Shown here piece after piece: positions 1 to 12,085 of a stretch of DNA of 64,000 nt. Source of the DNA: Rotaria socialis (Eukaryota; Rotifera; Eurotatoria; Philodinida; Philodinidae); NCBI GenBank assembly GCA_905331475.1, contig CAJNYU010004016.1, forward strand, positions 1 through 64,000, read 5' to 3'. The notes below the pieces were generated by a model. It saw nothing but the letters and a program-made list of their open reading frames with translations. It made no database searches and was not told the DNA's origin. Numbering within the stretch: the first letter of the stretch is position 1; each line of letters begins with the position of its first letter. The position numbers and the translations under genes were made by a program.

Positions 1-1025
1 GTACGAGAAGCAAGATGCGATTAAATTACAGCATACACAGTGTATCTCATGATACAAAAATCCCGAAATTAAAATCCTCATTTGGTTACCAGAATTGTTT
101 TATCATCCCCAAATGGGGATTTTTTTGGGGGATCGATTTGGGGACTTCAATTTGGGGCAAATGATAGTCATTCAAGAATCGAACTATTCTGAATTTATTT
201 ACTAGTGAACGAGTCTCTTATAATGATAATTATAAATGAAGCAAATATTGAAATCTTTATAGTAGTAAAATCTGACTTCACTTATATTCTACGTAATGAC
301 CACTGGTAGTTCTTCCAATTAACCTGAGTAAATGAATATGATTAAAATAAACACACTAAAGATAGAGGCACATTGCTACCTAAATAGGAGGGCTGCATGA
401 TATTCGCGGTTACCTGTATAATAACGGGTACATCATGATAAAGATAATTCGTTCAGGATTCCATAAATCTATTATTCATTTGTTGATGTTTTGATTTAAC
501 TTTATGTAAAATATATTGCTCGTATGTATAACGTTGGAACAAGAGCGCCTTGTATTCATACCCATATGAGTATTTGCAATCAACTAAAAAATCATCTTTT
601 CGCAGTTGAAAATGATGTAATTTTGAAAACATTGATCATGCCAAAAACAGAGTATATCTGATTCTTATTCACAAATATTTACTCAAAACCAGGACATTCA
701 TATAAGGAAAAATCAAAGAATCCTAAAATGCATATGCCTCCATATGCATTTGCCTTCTTTATTAGCACGCTAAAGACATCAACTGGACAAAAAAATAACG
801 GAGACAAACATACTCGTTCAGGTTATCTCCAATGAAACAAGCAAGCATATTTGAGTATATGTAGAGAATAATAAGGATATCAGAATAGATAGAGAAAGCT
901 CTATCGGGGTAGATGATGTTTATGATATTGTATGGTTTTACAGGTCATGATAAGGAGCAAACGAACAAAAAAGAACACCTATTTAGTCGTACAGTTCAAT
1001 GCAAAAAAGTAAAATAAGATCCGAA
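1..1025. other. intergenic, no gene seen
   Basis: I see no credible coding region. The stretch is AT-rich and holds one short foldback at 100-170. It lies downstream of the minus-strand gene that ends at 1026, so it may include that gene's 3' UTR. Confidence 0.5.
100..170. repeat. short GC-rich foldback
   Basis: The left arm TATCATCCCCAAAT is mirrored by the reverse complement of ATTTGGGGCAAATGATA at the right end, allowing a 3-nt insertion. The centre holds a second small palindrome (TCCCCAAATGGGGA) and more TTTGGGG units. It stands out from the AT-rich surroundings. It could be a small non-autonomous element or a hairpin; I cannot assign a family. Confidence 0.45.
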
Positions 1026-2513
1026 TCAGATTATCTTCGCATATTTTGCAGATGACTGGTTATCATTGTCTCGGCTTTGTTTCTTCCTGCGGAAAGCTTG
1101 CCCAACAACATTATGTGCAATTAGAGCATTTACTGAATCCAAAGCATTATCTGGTTGTGGCAAATGTCCACATGTGGCTTCAGCGACTGTTATCGGTCTC
1201 TCAGGTTTCGGCCGACTAGCACGAACAAAGCCTGGATAGAATGTTAGTTCAACTGATCCAGTAATATTAATACATAGCTCTTGAATAACATTGAAATAGG
1301 CTACTGTTGTTGGATTGTGTAATCCACCCCGAAGTATGTCTTCGGCCAATTGAGCATTGAACCGAAATAGCTCTTGATGCATTCGAGGCGGTACACATGC
1401 AGCGCGCAATCGAGACATTGCTTCTCGCAATGCATCAACACCGGGCGTGAGATTCCATTCAATTTCGCCTTTGCCAGTTGGACGCGATTCAACAGACGCT
1501 TTCCAGGGAAGACCATATTCCACACCGATCTTGTTTAATTCTCCGACGAGTTTAACAAAATCCAATCGTTGCTCATCAATAGCCACCGGTCGTCCTTCTA
1601 CGAAACTCAGCTGTACTTTTCGAGGCGACAGCATCAATGGAATATGAACAGGAAAGTCGTAATCTAGACAACTTCTATTACCATCTTCTTCTTCCTTCTT
1701 GAGAAATGTTTCGTCACCACTTGTACACGGATCATCTTTTCCAGATCGACTTGATAAATCATGACCGGTACATAGTCGAATAACATCGAGGCAATCTTGT
1801 CGTTTGAATATTTCTTCCCATGTAAATGTAGGTGACCATAGTGGTTTATTGCCAAGATATTCGTAAGCAGCTGTCATGAATCGTAGATTATTATTCTGAT
1901 TCTTTGCTGATCCTGTAAGATAGACCTGGGCTTCAGGTAGCTCTTGTGCTAAAGCCTTGACCATGAGAATACGACTTAACGATGAGTTCGGGAAAATACC
2001 CGGTGATCCTGGCACTATAACATCACCCATGAGCAATGGAATAAAGTATTCGCCGAGTTCTACGCGCATGTCTTTAAACTTTGGATTGGATATACCAAAC
2101 ATAGACAAGTTTTGACGAATGTCACGTGCATCATCAGCAACTCCATCACTGTGAATTCCTCCAAAGTTTAGTGTAAGGCTCTGCACTTCAATATGAAAGA
2201 ATTGACAGAGAATCAGTGGAATAAACGACGTATCAACACCACCACTGAGAAGACCGCCTATTATTTTGGCACCATGTGGATTAACAAGATCACGATGATA
2301 GAGTTCCATGACTTTCTCTTGAAGATCTGGCCTGGAATCCAATTTAGCCATCATACTTGAATCTGGTAACGTTGTTGTCTTGTTCGAAGATAACAAACGA
2401 TGATAGGGTGAAACATCGGACGTTGGTTCAATTTTTCTCTTACGAAGATATCTTTTTTCATCGTGTGTTCCACCGTTTTCTTTTGAATTGTGATAGCAAT
2501 CTTGACAATGCAT
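1026..2513 (-). CDS. divergent argininosuccinate-synthase-like protein
   Basis: Single uninterrupted ORF of 495 codons. A PP-loop ATP-pyrophosphatase motif SGGVDTS lies at about residues 90-96, matching the SGGLDTS of argininosuccinate synthase, not the SGGxDSS of asparagine synthetase. Residues about 177-212 (SSLSR..., then GSAKNQNNNLRF) align by position with the family's TSLARP and GATGKGNDQVRF block. A C-terminal part with the VESR and TPG pattern (about 345-365) follows the family's VENR...ETPAG. The family joins citrulline and aspartate using ATP. Here the GKGNDQ substrate loop is altered and a long N-terminal leader of about 80 residues plus an acidic insertion near 260-280 are added, so the substrate may differ. 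It has no intron, unlike most neighbours, which fits horizontal acquisition. Stop TGA at 1026-1028. Confidence 0.72.
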   Translation of the reverse strand: MHCQDCYHNSKENGGTHDEKRYLRKRKIEPTSDVSPYHRLLSSNKTTTLPDSSMMAKLDSRPDLQEKVMELYHRDLVNPHGAKIIGGLLSGGVDTSFIPLILCQFFHIEVQSLTLNFGGIHSDGVADDARDIRQNLSMFGISNPKFKDMRVELGEYFIPLLMGDVIVPGSPGIFPNSSLSRILMVKALAQELPEAQVYLTGSAKNQNNNLRFMTAAYEYLGNKPLWSPTFTWEEIFKRQDCLDVIRLCTGHDLSSRSGKDDPCTSGDETFLKKEEEDGNRSCLDYDFPVHIPLMLSPRKVQLSFVEGRPVAIDEQRLDFVKLVGELNKIGVEYGLPWKASVESRPTGKGEIEWNLTPGVDALREAMSRLRAACVPPRMHQELFRFNAQLAEDILRGGLHNPTTVAYFNVIQELCINITGSVELTFYPGFVRASRPKPERPITVAEATCGHLPQPDNALDSVNALIAHNVVGQAFRRKKQSRDNDNQSSAKYAKII

Positions 2514-3670
2514 GCTTGTTTTGGTATAGACGTATGAAGAGTAGTCGGCTGTTTTAGTAAGCAGTTGAGTACGAGAAATTATATTGAATTATAATATAAA
2601 AATGCTTATATTTTCACCTACTTTTATATGAGATATTGACATGGGAAAGAATGGGAAAAAAAACGCCATGCAATGAGTCAAACTATTAAAGTGTATCCCA
2701 TTGGGTGAAATCGCTAAAAGACAAGTATTGCATAGAATGGGAAAAGCAAACAGGGAAATGTCGTCGCATTGAATTGGAAAAGTCGATCATCATATTTGTC
2801 CAATGAATATCGGCCGAATGAAAGTATGAAATAAAAATTATTTCATCTTATTTTTTATAATCTTATTATTATTAAATTCATAGTTCTTTTCTTTTAGTTT
2901 CAATGAAAAAACATAGTAGCTTTATCAATATAGCATTTTCAAAAGTAGAGAGAAAGAAAGTAATGTATAAAAGATTGGAAAGTTGCAATTGCAATGGCAA
3001 ATCAATGAGCAAATTTCATATTTTCCATAGAACGAATCAAGTTACTCTCATTAACTTGATTAGAATCTGATGCTGTTCAACGTTCATTAATTACGATATC
3101 AACCGCACTGAACTGTCGTTTGACAAGCTTATTTAGAAAGCGTAGGAAAAACAGTTTGAATTTGTCGGTAAAATTCTAGTAGATTGTCGGTTAAAACTTC
3201 TTTTGCCAATATCCATTGATAAATATTGGCTAAGCTCATCGACTTTAGGTGTACGAAATGCATAAACTTCACTTCTTTTTAAAAATGATGCTATAATTTA
3301 TTCGTAACATCCATCTTCTTATGTGAATTTTTGTACAATTTTTTCGGATACGTATGAAAGAAATGATACCGATAACATATACTAAACAGAAAACAAACAT
3401 TCTGGAGAGACAGTCAAGACGAATCCACGTGTATTCTATTGCTTTTTCTTTTTTGTCTATTCTTCCATTGTCGTAAATGCTAATATTCTGTCTCTTTCTT
3501 CTATGTGAGCATCAATGCATATATATGCATAAGCATAGACCAGATTACATATTATACACGCCGTTATTTTGTAACTGTTGATATAACGATGTGGAGGATA
3601 ACATTGGTATAGAGAATGTTTGTATATAGGCGACATCCTGTAACAGTACATCTTGAAGCCAACGACATCG

Positions 3671-3743
3671 TGCCAGAGCAAGAAATCGAACCTTCTGGCA
3701 TCTAACTACAATCGAATGCATAGAACCACTGCGCTGTCCTTGG
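3671..3743 (-). pseudogene. tRNA-like relic (tRNA gene remnant or SINE head)
   Basis: Read on the minus strand, an A-box-like GCGCAGTGGTT is followed 42 nt later by a B-box-like GGTTCGATTTC, the spacing found in real tRNAs, and the implied unit is 73 nt long. The T arm pairs at 4 of 5 positions (one G-U). The anticodon-like loop reads TT-GTA-GT, as in tRNA-Tyr. The acceptor stem and the anticodon stem have several mismatches, so a working tRNA is unlikely. It could be a decayed tRNA copy or the head of a tRNA-derived SINE. Confidence 0.35.
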
Positions 3744-4098
3744 ATTATAATCTTCACTTGCAGAGCTATCACATTCATTCATTAATAGTTCAAGATTGCT
3801 ATCTTCATACTATTACCAGCTGATTTATTGCATCTTTCGATTCTTTTTCAGTAGTTGAAAATACCCTAGTACTGGAGTGGTTTTCAGCAGTGTATCTGAA
3901 AAGGTGCTTTAGCTACTAATATGTTACAGGAATTTGCTTGAGTACTTGCTCCAATATACTTGTAGAGTTGCAAATGCACTGTACATAAACGTTTTCAACA
4001 AAGTACTCCAATCAGCACCTAGAAATACCTTGAAGAAACGTGCTAAAGTACCTGTTACATACTTGCACCAGTGTGCCCAGCCAGGCTAGCAGGGTACC

Positions 4099-4191
4099 AA
4101 GGGTGTGGGTGTGGGTGTGGCTATATTCTTCAGCAGCATACACACCCATACCCATACCCATACACCCACACCCACCCACACCCACACCCTG
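4099..4191. repeat. telomere-like hairpin (locus A)
   Basis: A G-rich arm of GGGTGT/GTGGGT units (4100-4120) is followed, after about 20 nt, by a long C-rich arm of CCCATA and CCCACA units (4140-4190). The arms are reverse complements in unit sequence. The unit is the TGTGGG type known as the bdelloid telomere repeat. Three other loci in this window share the layout (13027, 36155, 49329). Confidence 0.7.
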
Positions 4192-5799
4192 ATCACTTTA
4201 ATTGCTGTTGGATTTATTTATATTCTCTCGAAAAAGACTGCAGCAAGGTTTGGATAAAAACATATGCTACTTGTTCGATTGAAACTATTTGATATTTTAC
4301 TCTATTCTTTTAGAGTTGCAAGTGCAAGTACACAATCAGTTCATTCATCACCCATTGGTTTAAACAAAAATCCTGCTTGCAGTGAAAGTGACATAATCGA
4401 TGCCTAAAAAAACTAGTTAAAATTCTTTTGAATTTAATTTCATTCTTTTGCAAACCAAATTGATTAATTCTGTTCTTTTTCAACTATTGAATGCCATTGA
4501 TGCTAAATAACTAGACAAGAATATCTGTCAGATATACAGTACATAATGACGGTAAAGATGCAAGAATGGAAAAACTTTCTTCTAAAACAAAAGTGAAAGA
4601 CTTCTCCTATAAATAGATGATCATTCGATAGATTAAAGTATGAATAGAATAGAAAATCCCATAGATGTTCTAAAAGTCAATAAAATTCTTTCAGTTTCAA
4701 ATTGTGTCTTTCACAAATAATCATAGTTCGGTATATGTTGATACAAGGAGTATATGCATGAAATGAAATACATCTGTTATTTTTTTTGTAAAAAATCACG
4801 CGCATGATGGAAAAGAGACATATATATCATTCATATTTGTATTACACTTTCTAAACATACTTCTCTAGAATATTTTTTCAAAACTTCGTCGTTTCTTTGC
4901 AAAGTATCACATGATCAGAAAAACGACGTAGATTTTTTTCTAAATAAAATATGTTATTTGACGTTCTTATGCTGCACTTGAAGTTTTTATTCATATTGAT
5001 TCAATCATCGAGTCACCGTGCTTTTCAGAAGATATCACAGGAGAGAAAGGACTAAGTAATACATGATTTAATCGGCTCATCAGGCGTTATATTTTTAATA
5101 AAATACAAAGCAATTTTATTATATACCATAAGATTAAAATGTTTCTCTATAAAATTAAAAGTTTTCATTCAGCATCTAAGTCATACGTCTTTTTACGTTT
5201 TAGAATTACAAGAAAATTCTCACTAGAGATAATTTTTGATATAGTATAAATTAATAATTGTAGAATTTTGAACAGATTTCGCTATTAGATCCTTTATTTT
5301 TTGCCTCAATTACATAAAAGTGCACAATGTAATTTTACAAATCGATTTTTTTCCTTTTTGTAGAGATAATTACATTTATACTGATTGTTCATTTATAAAT
5401 CAATCATTAAATATTATTACGAAATAAAATTAAAACATCCTATTTCATTGTGGATCTTTCGATTTATTCGAATCATTCATGAACTGAATGATCAAGCATG
5501 TGAATCAGTAATAGAAAATTCTTTTCTTATGATCAATTATATACATATCTTCATCTATATATACGATATTGCGTGATTTACCCGTGTATATCTATGCACT
5601 CATCATAATATCTATTTTGCTTTTTATGTAATACGCACTTCGTATTGAATAATAGTCTTATGATCGCAAAAAGAACGTTCGATTGTTACAGGTGACCGAA
5701 CATTATATTTATATACATGAAATAAATCGTCTTTCGACATACTCATATACGATAAAGTTCATTTCAAATTTATCTACGAAATAAAACGATACAAACAAA

Positions 5800-6944
5800 A
5801 TGAAAACGAACTATGAATACAGTAAAAGCGTCTCCTTGCTTACTTTTTCATTATTGTATTTTATTTTGTAGATTGGAGCCAACAACAAAATGGTCGCTAT
5901 CCGAATGGTGATACATCATTACATTCAGTTCATGGAGAACTTCATGCTGGACCTCATTCAATACCAGCACATACAGACAATGGAATGGATCCTGCTCAGT
6001 TGAATACGAACAATAATAATAATGACGATTCAGGTGCATTTGTTGCTGCTGGTACAGCGGGCCAACAAGGTTTTGATGTTCGTACCTTAGGTTTAAGTGA
6101 ACAAGAATTAAGGGAAACAGGTTTACATCCATCATTGACGCAAAATGGTCGTCAACTTCCATTAGATCAATATAAAATAAACTATGATCCTAATCCAATT
6201 ATTATTCGAAAACAAATTCCTATTGAAATGCCAACATACAAACAGCAGGTTATTGTTCGATATCGTAAGGAGAAGAAAAACACAAAGGTTGAGCGCATAA
6301 ATTTTATTATTTATTTTCTTTACTTAGTTCGACCTCCAACACCACCTTCACCAGGCCCATTGATTATAAAAGAAGTTCGAGAAGCTCAACCAGCTGCAGC
6401 TCCACCACTTGTTATACGCACACGCGCACCTCGAGAAAAAACACCACCACCAATTGTTATTCGAGAAGCACCACCACAACTACCTCATATTGATACTAAT
6501 CCACAATATGTCACACGTATTATTCGTAATAATGAACCATCATATTCATCTTCACTTTCTCAACAACAACAACAATATCAGCAGCAACAGCGCCAACAGT
6601 ATCAACAACAACAACAACAACAACAACAATATCAACAACAGCAACAACAATATCAACAATACCAACAACGACAACAATATCAACAACAATATCAACAACA
6701 ACAGCAACAATACGATTCATATGACAATGCTCCTGTGAATTATGATCAATTTAACGGTATTCAAAATGGAAATCAGTTTGCAAATGGAAATCAATTTGTA
6801 AACGAAAGTCAACATACAAATGGCAATCAATATTTAAATGGTGTAAACAATCTCGGAGAACAGCAAAATCCAGCATGGATTACGGAACTTGTATCAGATA
6901 ATGGTGCAACATCGGTAGCTCCGCCTCATCTTTTAGGTATATGA
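5800..6944 (+). CDS. poly-Gln / Pro-rich protein, function unknown
   Basis: Model: 5800..5821, 5872..6264, 6328..6944, giving 343 aa. The 22-nt first exon (MKTNYEY) joins in phase to exon 2 across a 50-nt intron. The second intron is 63 nt, a multiple of three with no stop, so the frame runs through it; GT...TTACTTAG ends and loss of a Lys-rich insert argue it is removed. After splicing, residues about 85-165 carry a Pro-rich repeat of the form PPLVIR / PPPIVIRE / GPLIIKE. Next come a poly-Q/QQY tract (about 185-245) and NGNQF repeats. There is no signal peptide and no catalytic motif. It could be structural or a phase-separating protein; I do not recognise an orthologue. The tiny first exon is the weakest part of the model. 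Confidence 0.65.
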
Positions 6945-7571
6945 AGAAAAAAAAAAGAATTCTTTTATAAGCTTCAATGATTTATCTTTATATCTAGATG
7001 ATATTTATCGAGCAATTAACAACCAATTACCACGTGTATAATCGATTCAATTTTATGCTTTGTTAACGTCGTATTTTTTTCGTTTTTTGTCTTCTTCTTT
7101 CTGCGTTAGAGTTCAATGTAGAAAATTTCACGTAGTGTTCAAACAAGTTCAATAATAATAATAATAAAATAAAATATGCTAATATTTAAGCCATATGATA
7201 CAATCATTTTTTATGTGATAAAAGTTCAGCGAGAAACAAAAAAAGAAATTCTTTGACATCTGCACTTATCTACTCAATATAGATGCTTTGTTGTTAATAA
7301 AGTGTATTATTGCCATTTTTATGAAGATAAAAAGACGTTGACTACGCACGTGCAGAACATAAATCGTTCATTATTCAAGATTTATCGTAGAATAACATGA
7401 TCTTTTTTTCCTAAGTTCAACAAACTGCGCACCTATTATTGTTCTAGTCAACATGAATAAATGTTAAATATTTTTTCTACGCTGAAATGTCGATTCTTTT
7501 TTTTTGCTCAGTGGATGAAATTATTTGCTAAAGTTAGCAACACAGTTTTGTTTTTCAGTAGAACGTGAAAA
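6945..7571. other. intergenic / UTR, nothing recognised
   Basis: AT-rich spacer between two plus-strand genes. It ends in a pyrimidine-rich tract and AG at 7557-7558, 13 nt before the next ATG, which looks like a leader or trans-splice acceptor. Confidence 0.45.
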
Positions 7572-10500
7572 ATGGAAACTGAGTTATTACCAAATGTACG
7601 TGGAACTGTTCAATCACTTCGAAATATGTGGAGTGAAAAAGTACAAGACGAACAAAAAATATTGAAACAAAAACCACACGGATGTGGATTAAATTCACAA
7701 CAACCACAGAAAAAAATAATCAAGGACGATATTAAATCTCCTGCAAGTACGGAAACAACAAACATTGACGAGCAACCAAAAATTATGGTTTATGTTGAAA
7801 GTAAGATAGTTGAAATGCATCTCTCATCAATAGAAAATCAATACTCAGATTTCAAGGAAAATAAAAGTTCTATGGTGATTTCTATAGAATATACATAAAC
7901 GATATGATTTAAACGAGATGCAACTATTGACCCCAAAAAAACGTTATGAATGTTGATAATAACTTTTGATCTTAGTGAATACATCAATTACCTATTAGAT
8001 TTTGTTCTAGACATGAATCTAGTTTTTCGAATTAGATATTGATAGATATGCGAGAAAACGTAACAGACGACACATCTATCGAGTAACATGATGATGCGAT
8101 ATATAATTGAGCAAATTTTATGTTTCTAATTTTCTCACATATCACAGAAATGTCCATTCGTCTTGTTGATTATGCCAATTTTTTCACCTATTTTAGAATC
8201 ATCCGACATTGTACTAAGTGAAAAATCATCATCATCAAACAACGATGCGGACGAGATTTTATCCCTTCCTGCACCACCAACATCTGTTATTTTTCAACAT
8301 CAAACACAATCACTTATTACACTTGAGCAAAGTGCTATGGAATTTTTTGATATCGATAAAACTAAAGCTCATGATAGAAACATCAAAACTGGTGGTATTC
8401 GTCATTGGCATTTAGCTCGTCACGTATTTCGAAGTGGCCTTGTATTTAGTTCATCAAGGCGTGCATCGGATAGTATTATTCCGTTATTAATGAAAACAAG
8501 AAACGCCCAATGTCGTCTTAGAGCAGAAAGTGTCGATAGTACTCAAATTCAAACACAATTTCAAAATCTAATTGATTATATTTCATATAATAATGATGAA
8601 AATATAAATTCATCAGACAAGAAAATAATCGTCAAACGTACAACATCAGATACAACTGCTTGTATACAAAGAAATAAATTAAATGATACTATTGCTCAGT
8701 ATGAAACAATAATGCGTCATTTAAAAAACTATGATAAATTTACGGCAACATATCCAATATCGTCACCATCATTATTAGCAAGTAGTAAACCAACAAATAA
8801 AAAAGAAATATTGAAGAAAACGGAAGAGTATTTTCAACAAAATTCAATTAATAAATCATCAACCCGAAATACACAAACGCAATCGTTAGCAAGAAGTGCT
8901 GGACGTACATTTACAGAATTCATTATGAATGATCTTTTGTCAGCGAATACATCTAAAGCATCATCCAATGTAGAAACATTTCCTAAAATTGCTGATACTG
9001 CATCACAAACTGAATCAATACCATTAATTGAAACAGACGAATCAATTCATTCAGAAGAAACACATCAAGTTATCAAAGAATTTAATAATGCTCTTATTGA
9101 ATGCGATTCCGAAATTCCAATAACTGCTAACAGTGAAATTAATGTTATTATTGTTAGTCCTGTTGATACGCTAGCGCCAGCTATTGTAAGACGAAAATAC
9201 ATGAGTAGATTAATGTTCATAAAAAAATAACTCTCTATTTTTAGATATTACCTGAAGAGCAGCCACTTATGCAACGTTTATTCGAAGGAAAAAAGAGTGC
9301 ATATTCACCCGATGATCTTAACATGGAAACACAGCGAATACGTTTGTTGAAAGATTATGCGTTATTTTCGACTTAATTTTGTTTTCTAGCCGAAGAATTG
9401 ATGAGCACATTTAAAATTGCAACGAAAAAATGTTTTCTACCATCAGAACAAATTCTAGTGAGTATTATAAATGTTTTCATCGTGAATACTTTTATTCGTT
9501 ATTAGTAATCGAAAAGAAAAGCTAAGGTAGTTACTCTCTCGTTAATGATCGAATATTATTTTGTAAATATTCTCATGAAGGAACACTGGTCAAGTACTAA
9601 ATCGAATGAGTTATGTTTAGAATATTGTTTGGTATAATACTTAACAATAGCTGAGTCTTCAAATTTTACAGAGATAAAAATCTCAACAGGAAGAATTTAC
9701 GACGAAGCTCTGTTCACTTCTTTTTATATAACTAAATTCATGTTCTGCTTTCTAAAGAGATATTATTTCGATCATTGCTCGCTTTCATAGACTGAACTAA
9801 AGCTAAAGTATCGATGGTATTTTATATTGGAAGAATAAAGTCTAAGATAACTAGAAGAGTCGCACAGATCGTAATGTAACAATACTAGGAGCTAGATAAA
9901 TATTACAAGTATCTTATGCTAATCTAATTGGATTATTTACTGTACATTCTTTCAAAATCATCTTATCAACAAAAGTAAATCTTCATGAAACTGAACATAT
10001 TTAGCACGCGACACTTTTCTATCGGCGTCTCTATTTTAATATTGAAAGTCCACTCTCTAAATATAGTTTTTGAGAGAAAATAGTAAATGCTTATTTCGAC
10101 ATAAAATTAGTCTACGCTCTTAAAATTTCATCGAAATTCGAAATTTTCCTGTGGATAGATTATATTATCAACTACAGATCTTATTGCAACAAAAATCAAT
10201 AGATTGCGAATCTATAAAAGAATAGTTTCACAATTGAAGTACTCGACAACACTTTGTACTGAATCACAATTCTTGCACTAACTCCATGTATTAAAACTAA
10301 TGTCAATAGCAAATATAAACCACTAAATAATCATTGAGGTTCATTCTATTTTTTTTTCTGTGAAATAAATCGATATAATTTATTTATAGTATGCAACGAA
10401 AATGATTAAAATCGATCGTCGAGGCTACAAGCAGCGTCTTCGAATTCTATGTATAACAACGCAACGAGTTTATATAATAACAAAAAAGAATCCATATCCA

Positions 10501-11047
10501 AAAGAACATATTTTATTCAAAGATATGCTTGGTATTATTTGTACACCATGTAAAGATGGTTTTATATGCGTTAAAACACGAGAAATGCGTGATGATCGAG
10601 TAAAATTTAATTTCTTCCGAGAAACTTAATATCATATAGATTTACTTTTTTCTAGGGGGATTGGCTCTTTCTGGTTGATCATCCATGCGAAGTTGTGACA
10701 CAGATGTTTATAGCCATGGGAAGAGATGATAATAATGATAAGTACCTCAAACTTGAATCCACGTATGAATTAAATTAACGTATGCATCGATTTTCTATCT
10801 TGTTGACATGTTTAGATTTCGACATACGCGCCGAAGCACAGGTTCTAGGAGACATTGAAAGGTTTTTTTTTAATGTCTTTTATTTAGGCACATTCAGTGA
10901 CGATGGTACAATCGAAGCTCGTCCATCCGAGACATTTCGTATTGAATATGAAAATTACGAAGTTTTAGTTATCGTAAGAAAATTAAAATTTTATTCGATG
11001 AAAATATTGTTATCTTTTATTTTTATTGTTTTTAGTATACACCGTGA
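7572..11047 (+). CDS. headless protein with C-terminal myosin-I tail (TH1) domain
   Basis: Model: 7572..7800, 8197..9185, 9245..9341, 9390..9457, 10390..10599, 10656..10741, 10816..10841, 10888..10973, 11036..11047; all phases agree and give 600 aa. Residues about 415-600 follow the class-I myosin tail: a short lead-in, then YATKMIKIDRRGYKQR (compare YAVPVVKYDRKGYKPR in Myo1c), an LxITxxxVYII strand, the LxGI...DGF step and a C-terminal GTFSDDGTIEA strand. TH1 domains bind acidic phospholipids and membranes. The N-terminal 400 residues are Ser/Thr/Asn-rich with no P-loop, switch or IQ motif, so there is no motor. The donor at 10742 could instead be a GTATGA site about 20 nt downstream. The intron 9458-10389 is long (932 nt). 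A function at the cell cortex or membrane is inference. Confidence 0.72.
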
Positions 11048-12085
11048 TCAATTTGAAACTTGCTTTTTTTTCATCTAGTTGTTGTTGTTATTGCTGCAAT
11101 ATTATTATTTTCGCTATTTCGCGCTTCATTGAAGAAAATTAAAAAAATAATTCTGTCAATCTCAAATAAATGTTGCCATACTACATTAAGTCTTGGTGCT
11201 TTCTATAAGCACAATGTAGCGTGAACCGCTTTTTCACTACAGTCTAAATTCATGCAAGATTTAGATACGTAGATTCCACTGTTGATTAGTACCATTTATA
11301 AATATTAGGAATATCGAAGTCAAGATTGAGGAGAACACTCAATAACAAAAATACAGCATGAAAAACAAAGAAAAATATTCGTCTTGCTAGTAGACTCATA
11401 ATACATACTTTCTGATTACCGTCAGATAATGCTAGAATATTCTCTGAGTGTACTTGTCAGAGCTCCGTGGGACGACCAAAATGTTGTTCCATCTCGTCTT
11501 GTAGCCCGTACTAGTTTATTCCGGCCGGTTCTCTGCCCTGTACTTTCGTGTTCAATGAAACTCATTCGTTTTACTATTTATATACTACACAACAGCGTTT
11601 ATATGAAAAAATTCTCCGCCATAATGGTATCGACATAAGCAAGTCGCTGTTATAAAAAGAAAGAAAGGTGCAATAAAAGCACAAGTGAAAGTACTGTTTC
11701 TCGAGGAACCAATCTAAGAAAAACTAGATCATTAAGATTTGTTCAATTCATTGAAGACCTATACTGCATTCTGTTGAATCCTAGAGCTGACTCGCTCGGC
11801 AGTGCCAAAGTTCTTTAAAAGTTATTAGAATCCTCACAAATCAATTGAGATATATTAATTCTCACTGAAATAATACATTCATCCCAACTATAGTTTCGCT
11901 ACTAGCACTGTTTTTAATAAAAAACGATAATGCGGAACCTGATGGATTCTGATGGACACTATTGAACGTTAATAAAAATGTACAATAGATTTATTAGAAT
12001 CTAAGGAGAACTATTGGAACTTACTTTAATTGAATAAACTCGACAGTCTATTCTAATCCTTCAAAAGTCAACCAGTAGTGTTCAA
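11048..12085. other. intergenic, nothing recognised
   Basis: No credible gene. A slightly GC-richer patch near 11455-11560 has a 69-codon ORF with no recognisable similarity, possibly relic DNA. Confidence 0.4.

Larger units (their letters stand above)
2514..5799. other. intergenic, no protein gene seen
   Basis: AT-rich spacer between the divergently read ASS-like gene (-) and the poly-Q gene (+). Short ORFs here have no coding character. It holds a tRNA-like relic (3671-3743) and a telomere-like hairpin (4099-4191). A loose direct repeat (GAGTTGCAA-TGCA) occurs near 3965 and 4313. Confidence 0.5.

Noticed and set aside
1026..2513. Asparagine synthetase assignment
   Set aside because: The PP-loop is DTS, not DSS, no glutamine amidotransferase domain is present, and downstream blocks follow argininosuccinate synthase.
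4099..4191. CRISPR-like array or true terminal telomere
   Set aside because: Units are short, contiguous and in inverted arms with no spacers, and ordinary DNA continues on both sides, so it is interstitial.
6409..6738. Asn/His-rich ORF and a Val-rich minus ORF
   Set aside because: Out-of-frame readings of the CAA repeat in the poly-Q exon.
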